From Cohaesibacter gelatinilyticus (GTDB taxonomy: Bacteria; Pseudomonadota; Alphaproteobacteria; Rhizobiales; Cohaesibacteraceae), in assembly GCF_900215605.1 (NCBI RefSeq), contig NZ_OBEL01000008.1, positions 62,001 to 126,000 of the forward strand: a stretch of 64,000 nucleotides of DNA, in the 5' to 3' direction. The notes under the pieces were generated by a model. It saw only the letters and a list, made by a program, of their open reading frames with translations. It did no database searches and was not told where the DNA came from. Both the position numbers and the translations under genes were made by a program. Below are positions 8,848 to 17,680 of this stretch, one piece after another (position 1 is the stretch's first letter; each line of letters opens with the position of its first letter).

Positions 8848-10257
8848 TCACAAGACCTCCCCGTTATAAAACTCACCGAAAAGCTCTTCTTCCGAAGGTC
8901 TGTCTTCTGCAATTGGACGGCTGACCCAGGTATAATTCAGCATATGCTTCAGCGTGACATTCTCGTTGGTGATGTTGCCACCCCAAATTCCGCATCCCAA
9001 TGAGCTTGTCATCGGCATACCATTGGTCCAGGCACCGGCATTGGCCTTGGATTGCGGCTGTCTCACCATCATGCGGCTTACAGGTGCGACACGCGCAAGA
9101 GCATCGATATTGTCATCATTGTGGCTATAAATTCCGCAGGAATGACCCTTGCCACCCACAGCATAAATCTGGCGTACAGTCTCAAGAGCATCATCAAAGC
9201 CATCAAAGTGATACAATGCCATCACTGTCGTCAGCTTCTCTTTTGAGAATTTGTGCTCCTGCCCTATTTGTCCATGATTATAGACCATGAGAAATTTGCG
9301 ATCTTCGGGAATGGAGAAACCGGCAACATCAGCTGTTTGTTGCGGTTTGCAGGCAATGGTCGGAAAAGTTCGATTGCCCTTTTCGTCCCACATCGCCTTT
9401 TCAAGAAGCGCCTTTTCTTCTTCATTGCAAAGATACCCGCCTTCTGCTTCCAGCGCTTTTACCATGTCATCAAAGATAGACTTCTGAATGATGATATTGC
9501 CATCAGCGGAACATCCGGAACCAAAATCGGAAGTTTTTGACATGCGAGTATTGGCAGCAGCAATATCGATATCAGCGGTCTCATCAATCACAATGGATGA
9601 GTTGCCAGCCCCGACACCATAGGCCGGTCTGCCGCTTGAATATGCAGCCTGAACCATTGGTTTGCCACCGGTTGCCAGAGTCAGATCGCACACCTGCATG
9701 AGATATTGGGTCGACGGAATGGAAGGTTTGGAGATGACCTGAAACAGATCTTCCGGGGCACCGACAGCACGGCAGGCAGCGCGCATGACATCGACCATTT
9801 CAGTCGTGGTGCGTGCGGTGCGTGGATGTGGTGAGAAAATAACTGCATTGCCAGCATTGGCTGAAGATACGCCAGTGACCGGTGGTGTCATTGCAGGGTT
9901 GGTCATGGGGATCAGAGAAGCAACGACTCCAGCTGGTTTGGCATATTTAACCAGCCCCTTGGCTTCATCCACCTCGACAATACCTGTTGACGGGGTCCGC
10001 AGAACGTCCCGCAAGACCATATGGATCTTGAACCGTTTTGCAGGGCGCCCTTCTCGATCTCCAATCCCGCTTTCATCGACACCCAGTTGTGCCAGACGGG
10101 TGAATGTCTCTTCATTGCCTGCATACCAGGCAATTGCCTGACTGAGACGATCGCGTTGTTCCTGGCTATAATTCTCAACTTCAGCCATGGCTGAACGCGC
10201 CCGGGCCAATAACTGGTCAACCAGATCACGTTCCTCCGAGGTGATTTCGCGGGCCAT
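8848..10257 (-). CDS. CoA-acylating aldehyde dehydrogenase (SauS/EutE-like)
   Basis: Predicted to oxidise an aldehyde to its acyl-CoA with NAD(P)+ and CoA. The 469-residue protein is of the acylating type related to EutE, the AdhE N-terminal domain and sulfoacetaldehyde dehydrogenase SauS. The visible landmarks are the cofactor-binding segment PAGVVASLIPMTNPAMTP, the VGAGNSSIVI strand and the probable catalytic cysteine in SDFGSGCSADGN near residue 248. AAAGGA sits seven bases before the ATG. It ends three bases before the ThDP enzyme start, so the two products may act in sequence, the ThDP enzyme releasing an aldehyde and this enzyme trapping it as a CoA ester. No sulfonate genes are nearby, so SauS function is not supported by context. 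Confidence 0.85.
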   Translation of the reverse strand: MAREITSEERDLVDQLLARARSAMAEVENYSQEQRDRLSQAIAWYAGNEETFTRLAQLGVDESGIGDREGRPAKRFKIHMVLRDVLRTPSTGIVEVDEAKGLVKYAKPAGVVASLIPMTNPAMTPPVTGVSSANAGNAVIFSPHPRTARTTTEMVDVMRAACRAVGAPEDLFQVISKPSIPSTQYLMQVCDLTLATGGKPMVQAAYSSGRPAYGVGAGNSSIVIDETADIDIAAANTRMSKTSDFGSGCSADGNIIIQKSIFDDMVKALEAEGGYLCNEEEKALLEKAMWDEKGNRTFPTIACKPQQTADVAGFSIPEDRKFLMVYNHGQIGQEHKFSKEKLTTVMALYHFDGFDDALETVRQIYAVGGKGHSCGIYSHNDDNIDALARVAPVSRMMVRQPQSKANAGAWTNGMPMTSSLGCGIWGGNITNENVTLKHMLNYTWVSRPIAEDRPSEEELFGEFYNGEVL

Positions 10258-10289
10258 CAGATAAATCCTTTCAAGAGATATTGCAGCGG

Positions 10290-11111
10290 TTAGACATCAG
10301 CCGCTGGCAAAAGAGTTTGTTTGGCCGTTTCCAGACAGCGCCGCGCATGGCCTTCATAACCAAGCTTCTGTACACGCGCCAGATTTGGCAATTCGATGGA
10401 AAATGTTACCGGGGGCAAGTGCTTCAATATGGCGGAGAAATCGATACGCCCTTCTCCTGGATAGAGCCGTGCACCGCGTGCGATTTCGATCATGCCATTG
10501 TTCGAAGTGGGAATTTCCGAAGGCACGTCAGCAATATGCAGAAAGTGGAACCAATCCTTTGGCAGGCTATCAATCTCATTGAGATTCAGCCCCGAAAATT
10601 CCGAATAGATTGTGTCAATGAGGATGCCACCATTGGGGCGCCCTGCTGCGCGCACGATATCTGCTGCCGCATGCAGGGTTTTCAAGGTAGAAAATGTCGG
10701 AAATTCCAGATCGACCGTCAGTCCATAATCATAAGCGATGTCGCATAGAGCACCATATTGATCGACAATGTAGGTGCGTTCCGCTGGCTCGGACAACCAG
10801 ACAGATGTGATCATCCTGGTCGCTCCCATTTCCGCCGCAAGCGAAATCGCCACTTCATTGGCATACGGATCCATTCCTTCGACAATGCGAATGAGCTCCA
10901 GTTCCCCAACTCTGATACCGGTATTCTTCAGCGCTTCCTTGGTTGCTTGCACGAGAGAAACATCGTGAGCTTCGCAGGAAAACTCTCCCGGCACATGCAT
11001 GGGAATGAAGCGCGGACTGACAGCATCATATCCGCAGCGTGCTGCGATATAGACCAGTTCCGGCGCGGAACATCCAATCAAGGTCAGGTGTGCCAATGAA
11101 AATGACGACAT
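10290..11111 (-). CDS. TIM-barrel sugar phosphate isomerase/epimerase-family protein, possible dehydratase
   Basis: A 273-residue protein of the xylose-isomerase-like (AP endonuclease 2) TIM-barrel family. The likely metal-binding positions are visible in order: Glu in VDLEFPTF, Asp in GGILIDTIYSEF, His in FHFLHIADVP and Glu near the end in FSIELPN. This family includes IolE (inosose dehydratase), 3-dehydroshikimate dehydratases (AsbF/QuiC) and hydroxypyruvate isomerases. Because the locus also encodes a dehydroquinase and an AroE-like enzyme, a dehydroshikimate or cyclitol dehydratase is attractive, but this is inference. First gene of its unit; a structured leader and a candidate GntR operator lie upstream. 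Confidence 0.82.
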   Translation of the reverse strand: MSSFSLAHLTLIGCSAPELVYIAARCGYDAVSPRFIPMHVPGEFSCEAHDVSLVQATKEALKNTGIRVGELELIRIVEGMDPYANEVAISLAAEMGATRMITSVWLSEPAERTYIVDQYGALCDIAYDYGLTVDLEFPTFSTLKTLHAAADIVRAAGRPNGGILIDTIYSEFSGLNLNEIDSLPKDWFHFLHIADVPSEIPTSNNGMIEIARGARLYPGEGRIDFSAILKHLPPVTFSIELPNLARVQKLGYEGHARRCLETAKQTLLPAADV

Positions 11112-11120
11112 TCACGATCA

Positions 11121-11164
11121 CTCTTTCAGGTTCATGAAAGAGTCAGAAAACATCTGCTGACTCT
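11121..11164 (-). promoter_or_regulatory. Leader with two overlapping, mutually exclusive hairpins
   Basis: In the 5' leader of the TIM-barrel gene, CTCTTTCA (11121-11128) can pair with TGAAAGAG (11135-11142). In turn AGAGTCAG (11139-11146) can pair with CTGACTCT (11157-11164). The two share AGAG, so only one can form fully. On the transcript the start-proximal hairpin would hide the AAAGAG/GAGTGA stretch that serves as ribosome site. This is a possible attenuator or translation switch. No known riboswitch class was recognised. Confidence 0.4.
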
Positions 11165-11186
11165 AAAAATATATCAAAATAACAAT

Positions 11187-11199
11187 AATATCTGATATT
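11187..11199. promoter_or_regulatory. Candidate GntR operator, copy A
   Basis: AATATCTGATATT, a perfect 13-bp palindrome about 75 bases upstream of the TIM-barrel gene. The same palindrome occurs before dctP (19310-19322), and near-copies lie between aroQ and the divergent GntR gene (20956-20987). FCD-type GntR proteins usually bind short palindromes of this kind. Confidence 0.6.
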
Positions 11200-11444
11200 T
11201 TTATAATCAACATATTTTATCTAAAAAATCATAATATCTTCAATCAAGCGCGATAAAACCGGACGACCCTGTAGATCCTTATCCCGGCTCCAACTGGTAT
11301 TGTTCTTTGAAGTCAGCCTGTTAGACATCTGCCAATTCGCATGACAGATCACACAATCCGATTGAATTGACCGTCGACAAAATTCAGGACACTGGGGGGA
11401 AAACTCAAAAACAAAGGCATGGAACCACATGCAGACAACAAAAA

Positions 11445-11470
11445 GGGCGAAGGGATTTCTCCCCTCGCCC
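11445..11470 (-). terminator. Rho-independent terminator of the TRAP/Gfo operon
   Basis: GGGCGAAGGGA pairs with TCCCCTCGCCC with one mismatch and a four-base loop, and on the minus strand a run of five T follows. It sits about 50 bases after the stop of the last gene (11522), so it closes the long dctP-to-Gfo unit before the TIM-barrel unit begins. The remainder of the 410-base gap holds the leader and operator already listed. Confidence 0.8.
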
Positions 11471-11521
11471 ATCGGCAAATTTCAAATTCCAGCTCTATGA
11501 CTAATTCATGTATGGGATTTA

Positions 11522-12709
11522 TTACAAGCTTACCCAGCTTCCTCCGGTTTCGTGAGATTCAACAGCAGCATCAATGAACCGAACACCCTTGCTTCCATCC
11601 TGAACAAGAGGAAGATCCAACCAGGATTGTGGAGGTGTGAGGCCATCGCGTCTTGCAGCCACCGCCATGGCAAACTCCGTATACAGATTGCCCCATGCCT
11701 CAATGAGCCCTTCAGGGAAACCCCGTCCTGTTCTGACCAGCCGCTGAACCTTTGGCAGAACGCCATGACCATGACCTCGGGAGATCACCTGATCGGGCCG
11801 CCCATAGATATTGACCTTCAGATATTCGGAATGCTCCAGATCCCATTCAACACCACCTTTGCTTCCAAAAATCCGGACCCGCAATCCTCCACGATTTCCG
11901 GACGCAATACGAGTGGCCATTAACGTGCCCGGCACATCACCTTCATATCTGGTCATCATGAAAACCGTATCTTCCAACTGCTTGGGCGCACCACAAACAT
12001 GCATTTCAGACCGTAGATGCGTCATATCCAAGCCAGAAACAAAGCTCGCCAGATGCGCAGCATGGGTACCAATATCACCAGTACAACTGGTCTTGCCCGA
12101 TTTGGCAGGGTCCAATCGCCATTTCACATGCTCGGCCTTCATCACATCTTCGGGTATCATCCAATCCTGCATGAATTCGACATGAATCTGGCAAACATCG
12201 CCAATCTCCCCACTCAGCACAATTTCTCTTGCCTGCCTGACCATGGCAAAAGCCGACATCACGTAGGAAACACCGAAGACCAAACCCGTTTGACTTGTTT
12301 CTTGCTCCAACTCCTGTGCCTGGGCGCAATCATTGGTCAAAGGCTTGTCACACAAAACATCAATATCATTTTTCAGGAAAGCCTTCGCAGCATCAAAATG
12401 AACATGGTTGGGTGTTGTAATCATCACAGCATCGACACCATCTGGTCTTCGTGACTCCACCCGAGCCATTTCTTCAAACGAGCCATAACACCGATCATTT
12501 GGCAGAAACCATTCTGCTCCCCTGGCACGAGCTTTGGAACGGCTTGAAGACAAAGCCCCGGCGGCGATATCCCAATGATTGCTCATTCGGGCTGCCATTG
12601 CCTGAGTTGCAGCGATACGCCCCCCTCCGACAATGCCCAACCGCAAGCGCCGGGACAATTGCGGAAAATCATCTTGAAAAGAGAAGTCGACGGGTAGAAT
12701 TTTGGTCAT
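11522..12709 (-). CDS. Gfo/Idh/MocA-family oxidoreductase, copy 1
   Basis: Predicted NAD(P)-dependent dehydrogenase of the glucose-fructose oxidoreductase/inositol dehydrogenase family, 395 residues. The Rossmann motif LGIVGGGRIA lies about 25 residues in. The segments TTPNHVHFDAAKAFL, VLCDKPLTND (the usual EKP motif reads DKP) and CTGDIGTHAAH follow, the last holding the catalytic Asp and His region. The start at ATG 12709 is chosen because GGAG precedes it. It is the final gene of the long operon. It differs clearly from the two other Gfo-family genes in this locus, so each probably acts on a different intermediate or stereocentre. Confidence 0.85.
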   Translation of the reverse strand: MTKILPVDFSFQDDFPQLSRRLRLGIVGGGRIAATQAMAARMSNHWDIAAGALSSSRSKARARGAEWFLPNDRCYGSFEEMARVESRRPDGVDAVMITTPNHVHFDAAKAFLKNDIDVLCDKPLTNDCAQAQELEQETSQTGLVFGVSYVMSAFAMVRQAREIVLSGEIGDVCQIHVEFMQDWMIPEDVMKAEHVKWRLDPAKSGKTSCTGDIGTHAAHLASFVSGLDMTHLRSEMHVCGAPKQLEDTVFMMTRYEGDVPGTLMATRIASGNRGGLRVRIFGSKGGVEWDLEHSEYLKVNIYGRPDQVISRGHGHGVLPKVQRLVRTGRGFPEGLIEAWGNLYTEFAMAVAARRDGLTPPQSWLDLPLVQDGSKGVRFIDAAVESHETGGSWVSL

Positions 12710-12775
12710 GGGAAACTCCAAAGATTATTCAAGCCTGAAAATTGACGAACGGCTGAGGCTGTCCAGGGCGTAAAC

Positions 12776-13423
12776 TCACACAGCTTTTTCGGGCAGAATT
12801 TCAAAAGCCATAAAAATACCGGGTGTGATTGTTTCAAACTGATGCCAGGGATAATTGCCAAACTCATCATACATCGGCCGGTGGGTTGTCCCCGGGGCCA
12901 TCAGCTCCTCCATATAGAGTGTGCTGACATCCCTCTCTCGGCATTGCTGCATCTTCCCAAACCCGACAATCTGGGTGTGGACTTCGCGAAAACCCGGCAC
13001 TTCGCAAAACGGATGGTCTTTGTGCAAACCCACTTTCAATGGTACCGATCCGGCGTGATACATACTCAGCCGTATTTGTCCCAAATCCTCTTTGGGTGAC
13101 ATATAATGAGCAACACCTTTGAGGCGCTCCTCGCCCCGCACGTCATAGGCGGACGGCCACACCTTCCTAACCTTCTCAAACAATTGCTGTTCATCAGGAT
13201 AATCGGCAAAACGCTCTATGATCACCGCATGATCCAGATCTTCAACAACCACATTTGTGACAACAACTGATTGTAAGGACTGAAGTGTCTGATCCCTGAT
13301 ATGCATCGGTTTTTCAGACAGATTGACCAGAATTGATTTTTCACCGACCTCATAGTCAGTTTCATTCGTAATATAGCGAACGGAGAAAAAAGGGTCGGCA
13401 AATGCCAGGACTTTTATTGTCAT
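12776..13423 (-). CDS. Unrecognised cupin-like protein
   Basis: A 215-residue soluble protein that I cannot assign to a named family. Its second half looks like a cupin barrel: the conserved-looking histidines and acids fall in HKDHPFCEVPGFREVHTQ, GTTHRPMYDEFGNYPWHQFE and TITPGIFMAFEI, a pattern that could bind one metal ion. No signal peptide or membrane segment is seen. It lies between two Gfo/Idh/MocA dehydrogenase genes with 21 and 66 base gaps, so it is almost certainly part of the pathway. By analogy with IolB or other cupin isomerases it could be an isomerase or dioxygenase; this is a guess. AAAGGA lies eight bases before the ATG. Confidence 0.7.
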   Translation of the reverse strand: MTIKVLAFADPFFSVRYITNETDYEVGEKSILVNLSEKPMHIRDQTLQSLQSVVVTNVVVEDLDHAVIIERFADYPDEQQLFEKVRKVWPSAYDVRGEERLKGVAHYMSPKEDLGQIRLSMYHAGSVPLKVGLHKDHPFCEVPGFREVHTQIVGFGKMQQCRERDVSTLYMEELMAPGTTHRPMYDEFGNYPWHQFETITPGIFMAFEILPEKAV

Positions 13424-13444
13424 CAAACAAATCCTTTGAAGGGC

Positions 13445-14608
13445 CTATTGGCCAGCATCTTCACTGATCGGAAAATTGGCAGGAAGAATATCAGGGCGAT
13501 CACATGTGCTCTGGAGCATCCAATATTGACCATCATTCTGGGACGCCAGAATTCCATGCATCGCCTCGAAAACATGATGAGCCATAGCACCACTGGCCCG
13601 CAAAGGGCGCCTGTCGCGCACAGCATAGGCAAGATCAACCAACCCCAGACCACGTGAATCCTCATTATGGTCATGATGATTGTCTGCGATCTGCCAGTCA
13701 TCAAGCCCTTCAACACGAGGCTTGTAGGTCCAACGCGATGTTTCTCTGGTGCGGTACCATACCGGACCCTGAAACAGGTTGGCCCCATGCACCGGATCAG
13801 GGTCAGGAATACAAATTGTCCCCTTCTCTCCATATATTTCAAGGCGAGGCGTTTCTGAATCCCATACATCGAAACTCATGGTGATCGACCCGATGGCACC
13901 TGAGGAAAATTCCAACATCCCTTGAACATGGGTATCCACCTCCACATTCATGATCTCTCCATGACGTGGCTGAGACTCGATCATGCGCTCATCGAAAGTT
14001 CGACGTGACAGGCCGCATACCCGGCGAAGAGGGCCGAGCAAAAATACCATGACGGTCAAATAATAGGGTCCCAGATCCAATAAGGGTCCACCGCCAGCGC
14101 GGTAGTAGAAATCAGGGTTGGGGTGATGACGCTCGACGCCATGCGTACCCACAAAGGAAGACAAGCCAGTCGGCCTTCCGATCACACCTTCATCAATCAG
14201 GCGCCTTACGGTTTGCCAGCGCCCACCAAGAAACGTATCAGGCGCATTGCCGACATACAGCCCTGTTTCCTCGGCAAGTTTGAGGATCTTCCTGCCATCC
14301 TCAAGGGTCGTCACAAACGGCTTCTCGGAGTAGACATGTTTACCAGCTGCAAGCGCCTTGAGACTGATCTCTGCATGCACTGCAGGAATTGTCAGATTGA
14401 GAATGCAATCAATATCGGGATCATCAATGATCTCATCCGGAGAACAGGCCTTGGAAATACCATATTTGGCCGCCTTTGCTTGCGACTCCTCAATATTGAG
14501 GCTGCCACAGGCCACGATTTCCAAAACATCAAATTTCTGGCAGGTTTGAATATAGATGTCACTGATGACACCACATCCAATCAGCCCCACGCGAAGCGTT
14601 GACATCAT
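13445..14608 (-). CDS. Gfo/Idh/MocA-family oxidoreductase, copy 2
   Basis: Predicted NAD(P)-dependent dehydrogenase of 387 residues. It begins with the Rossmann motif RVGLIGCGVISDIY, followed by NLTIPAVHAEISLKALAAGKHVYSEKPF, which contains the canonical EKP substrate/cofactor motif. GGGPLLDLGPYYL is the typical catalytic-region stretch. A C-terminal beta-sheet substrate domain follows. ATG 14608 (or the adjacent ATG 14605) has AAGGT upstream; a longer frame from 14635 has no such site. It is in the middle of the operon between the citryl-CoA-lyase-like gene and the cupin-like gene. The substrate is unknown, probably a sugar or cyclitol hydroxyl. Confidence 0.85.
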   Translation of the reverse strand: MMSTLRVGLIGCGVISDIYIQTCQKFDVLEIVACGSLNIEESQAKAAKYGISKACSPDEIIDDPDIDCILNLTIPAVHAEISLKALAAGKHVYSEKPFVTTLEDGRKILKLAEETGLYVGNAPDTFLGGRWQTVRRLIDEGVIGRPTGLSSFVGTHGVERHHPNPDFYYRAGGGPLLDLGPYYLTVMVFLLGPLRRVCGLSRRTFDERMIESQPRHGEIMNVEVDTHVQGMLEFSSGAIGSITMSFDVWDSETPRLEIYGEKGTICIPDPDPVHGANLFQGPVWYRTRETSRWTYKPRVEGLDDWQIADNHHDHNEDSRGLGLVDLAYAVRDRRPLRASGAMAHHVFEAMHGILASQNDGQYWMLQSTCDRPDILPANFPISEDAGQ

Positions 14609-14653
14609 AATTACCTTCGTTACATCCGGGATCACGCCGCCCGGATGTCGTTT

Positions 14654-15466
14654 CTATTCTTCTGGTTGATATTCAGGTAGGAATTTGGGAGGCATGGGGC
14701 CTTTGTTGCGCCCGCCCTGCTGCATCTGCTCCCAGGCGTGGGCCAGAATTCCGACAGAGCGGGAAAGACAAAAAACACCGCGCGCCAAAGGTGGAGGGAA
14801 CCCCAGTTCACAGAAGATAACCGCTGTGGCTCCATCGATATTCATCGCCAGCGGACGCCCTCCCCTGTCACGCGCCAACTGATCCTGAATGGTTTCGCCA
14901 ATATCGGCAAATTGCCCGGTGACAAATCCATCTTTGGCTGCACTACGCACCAAAGCCATCAAACGCGGCGCTCTGGGATCGACGGGTTTATGAAACCGAT
15001 GGCCAAATCCGCTGACAATTTTGCCGCGCTCTTCTCGCCATCTGGCCAACCCCAGATTGACGGCGTCTTCACGTGTCTTGCCATTCTCGATATGCTCAGA
15101 GACCCAATAATAGAGCTCTGCACATTGCTCGCCAGCACCACCATGCACATCACCAAGCATATTCAGGGATGTCGCCATGACATTGTTAAGCCCAAGCCCG
15201 CAAGTGGCAGCCATTCGTGAAGCAGCTATCGAAGGGGCTTGTGGTCCATGGTCCACCGCCGAAACCAAGGCGGCTTCCAGCAATTTTGCCTGGCCTTCCG
15301 ACGGCATCTCTCCGATGACCATGAACCAGATCATTTGGGGGAATGACACTGTCCCGATCAGCTCTTCAATAGGTTTGCCTCGAAAAGAAATTCTGCCAGG
15401 CGACATATCGATGATCGAGGTTCGCCACCAATGTTCGATGGCTTGTTTATCCTGTCTGTCTTGCAT
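14654..15466 (-). CDS. Citryl-CoA lyase / citrate synthase-family protein
   Basis: A short 270-residue member of the citrate synthase fold, which condenses or cleaves acyl-CoA and a 2-oxo acid. The three catalytic positions appear to be kept: His in VHGGAGEQ, His in SGFGHRFHK, and Asp in NIDGATAV, matching the His-His-Asp triad of the family. It is much shorter than respiratory citrate synthase (about 430), as are annotated citryl-CoA lyases. Its presence in a catabolic operon suggests cleavage of a citryl-CoA-like intermediate into acetyl-CoA and a 2-oxo acid, which would suit an upstream acylating dehydrogenase; that link is inference. ATG 15466 is preferred over GTG 15478 because AAGGTGA lies eight bases before it. 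Confidence 0.8.
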   Translation of the reverse strand: MQDRQDKQAIEHWWRTSIIDMSPGRISFRGKPIEELIGTVSFPQMIWFMVIGEMPSEGQAKLLEAALVSAVDHGPQAPSIAASRMAATCGLGLNNVMATSLNMLGDVHGGAGEQCAELYYWVSEHIENGKTREDAVNLGLARWREERGKIVSGFGHRFHKPVDPRAPRLMALVRSAAKDGFVTGQFADIGETIQDQLARDRGGRPLAMNIDGATAVIFCELGFPPPLARGVFCLSRSVGILAHAWEQMQQGGRNKGPMPPKFLPEYQPEE

Positions 15467-15492
15467 GGCGACAATCACCTTTTTGGTTGCAT

Positions 15493-16374
15493 CTATGATA
15501 CGGAATTATCAAACACTCGCAGACATGGCTCATATTGTGCAGGATGGCCTGTCAGAATTTCGAAGGACCGCATGGCCTGACCAATTGCCATGCCCACACC
15601 GGACATGGTGGCGCAGCCAGCCCTTTGCGCATCTATCAGAAACTGGGTTTGTTGCGGAAAATAGACAATATCTGACGCCCAAATCCTGTCATGCCAATGT
15701 CTGGACGGCACAACACTTCCCGGATAGGAAGACATCCCAACCGGTGTTGCATTGATGATCCCGTCATGGTTTTCACAAAGCGCTTCATCCAGATCGCTAT
15801 ATATCCGAACCACAAGATCCGGATGACATTGTCTCAACCTGGTTTTGAGCGAAATCAGATTTTCCGCCTTGCTATCAAAAATATTCAGGGTACGAACGCC
15901 CAGATCCACAAGCGCGAAGGCCACTGCCGAACCTGCCCCTCCTGCTCCCACAAGCAGAACGCTCTCCCGCTCAACCTCACCAAACTGAGCCTGAAAAGCA
16001 CTTTTGAACCCCAGCCCATCACTATTGTGACCAATTCGACGTCCTTCAGAAAATCGAACAATATTGACAGAGCCGATCTGACGAGCTTCTTCAGCCATGT
16101 CATCAATATGCTTGATGACCTCGGTTTTGAACGGGTGAGTCACATTCACGCCGATATATCCCTGCTCTTCCAGATTTGTCAGACAATGGGCAAGGTCATC
16201 CCTGGTGTGCGAGATCAGGGAAAGATCCAGCAAATCATATCGATAATCCAGCTGATGGGCTCTTCCCATGACTTCATGCATATCAGGGCTGCGTGAGAGC
16301 TGAATATCACGGCCAATCAGGGCCGCTTTCAAGTGGCCTGATTGGCGAACCGAATGGTTCGATGTCATAGACAT
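15493..16374 (-). CDS. Shikimate dehydrogenase-like protein (catabolic AroE paralogue)
   Basis: NAD(P)-dependent dehydrogenase of the AroE fold, about 293 residues. The substrate motif reads LSRSPDMHE, not the biosynthetic HSxSPxxHN. The catalytic lysine is in NVTHPFK (about residue 83) and the aspartate in GHNSDG (about 119). The nucleotide motif is VGAGGAGSAV. The LSRSPxMHE and YRYDLLDL features resemble paralogous AroE-like enzymes of catabolic clusters, not the housekeeping enzyme. It probably interconverts a 3-hydroxy and 3-oxo cyclohexene or cyclohexane carboxylate such as quinate or shikimate. The start overlaps or just follows the DctM stop; 16395 and 16368 are alternatives. Confidence 0.83.
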   Translation of the reverse strand: MSMTSNHSVRQSGHLKAALIGRDIQLSRSPDMHEVMGRAHQLDYRYDLLDLSLISHTRDDLAHCLTNLEEQGYIGVNVTHPFKTEVIKHIDDMAEEARQIGSVNIVRFSEGRRIGHNSDGLGFKSAFQAQFGEVERESVLLVGAGGAGSAVAFALVDLGVRTLNIFDSKAENLISLKTRLRQCHPDLVVRIYSDLDEALCENHDGIINATPVGMSSYPGSVVPSRHWHDRIWASDIVYFPQQTQFLIDAQRAGCATMSGVGMAIGQAMRSFEILTGHPAQYEPCLRVFDNSVS

Positions 16375-16384
16375 GCCCGTCAGC

Positions 16385-17680
16385 CTATCCCGCATATCCG
16401 AACAGTCGTGGTAGCCAAAGCACCAGATCCGGGATCAGAATCAAGGTGGCCAATGCCCCGATCAAAACCAACGTGAAGATCCAGGACTCACGGATGATCT
16501 CACCGAGGGGAATATCCGTCACGGCATTGATCACAAACAGCAGAATCCCATATGGCGGCGTAATCAGTCCGATCATGCAATTGACGACCGCAATGACACC
16601 GAAATGCACGAGATCAATACCAAGCTCACGACAACTGGGAATGAACAATGGCAAAATGACGAGAATGATTGTGGTTGCATCCAGAATGGCCCCGAGCAAG
16701 AGCAACAGGATATTGACGCCAAGCAGAAAAATCAGAGGATGCACATCCAACCCGACCAGGCTGCTGGCAAGCTGATTGGGAATATTCTCCGACGCGACGA
16801 TATAATTGAGGATCAAGGCGCCGCCAATGACCAATCCAACAGCCGCCGAGGACCGCGCCGAGCTGACCAGAATCTCGTAAAGACGATGCAGCTTCAACGC
16901 GCGATAGAAAAATGCAGCCAATATCAGCGCATAAGCAGCGGCAACAGCTGCGGCTTCCGTCGGCGTCGTAACACCACCATATATCCCGTAGAGCAAAATG
17001 GCAGGCATCAGCAGTGCCGGAAAGGCCTCGACCGTCAATGCAGGCAATTCACGAACCGGAACAGGATCTTCCAGCGGAAAGTTACGCACCTTCGCCAGAT
17101 AGCTGTTCAAAGCCATCAAGACACATCCCATGACAAGACCGGGAACAATACCGCCGAGGAACAGATAGCCAATGGACTGATCCGAAATCAAAGCATAAAG
17201 CACCATGGGAATGGAAGGTGGTATGATGGGTCCGATCGTGGCGGACGCCGCGGTTATGGCCGCTGCATATCCGGGAGGATAGCGTCCCTCCTTGCGCATC
17301 ATATCAATGATGATCTTGCCAATACCCGCAGCATCTGCGACGGCCGAGCCGGACATGCCTGAAAAAATCAGAGAAGCAACGACATTGACATGTCCAAGTC
17401 CGCCACGAAATCGGCCGACACATGCGACACAGAAATTGAGCAATCGATCTGAAATCGTACCGGCATTCATTATGTTGGCGGCCACAATGAAAAGCGGGAC
17501 CGCAAGCAGAACAAAACTTTGATAGACGCCAAACAGAATCTGTTCTCCTGCCAGGGCGATATCCTGCCCGGCAATTGCCAAATAGACTATTGACGCAAGG
17601 ATGATGGAATAAGCAACCGGTGTACCAATTCCGGCAAGCAGGAGCATGGTGAAAAGGCAGGCCGCAAATTGAATACTCAT
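16385..17680 (-). CDS. dctM: TRAP transporter large permease (DctM type)
   Basis: Large membrane subunit of a tripartite ATP-independent periplasmic transporter, which imports an organic acid by Na+ or proton symport. The 431 residues form about twelve hydrophobic segments, with typical DctM stretches such as GMSGSAVADAAGIGKIIIDMM and ASATIGPIIPPSIPMVLYA. Length is normal for the family. The ATG overlaps the DctQ stop by four bases. Genes for the AroE-like and citryl-CoA-lyase-like enzymes follow at once, tying this carrier to the pathway substrate. Confidence 0.95.
   Translation of the reverse strand: MSIQFAACLFTMLLLAGIGTPVAYSIILASIVYLAIAGQDIALAGEQILFGVYQSFVLLAVPLFIVAANIMNAGTISDRLLNFCVACVGRFRGGLGHVNVVASLIFSGMSGSAVADAAGIGKIIIDMMRKEGRYPPGYAAAITAASATIGPIIPPSIPMVLYALISDQSIGYLFLGGIVPGLVMGCVLMALNSYLAKVRNFPLEDPVPVRELPALTVEAFPALLMPAILLYGIYGGVTTPTEAAAVAAAYALILAAFFYRALKLHRLYEILVSSARSSAAVGLVIGGALILNYIVASENIPNQLASSLVGLDVHPLIFLLGVNILLLLLGAILDATTIILVILPLFIPSCRELGIDLVHFGVIAVVNCMIGLITPPYGILLFVINAVTDIPLGEIIRESWIFTLVLIGALATLILIPDLVLWLPRLFGYAG

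Noticed and set aside
8848-10257. Reading the acylating dehydrogenase and ThDP enzyme as sulfoacetaldehyde genes (SauS/Xsc)
   Set aside because: The ThDP protein does not look like Xsc, and there is no sulfonate transporter, Pta or sulfite exporter nearby.
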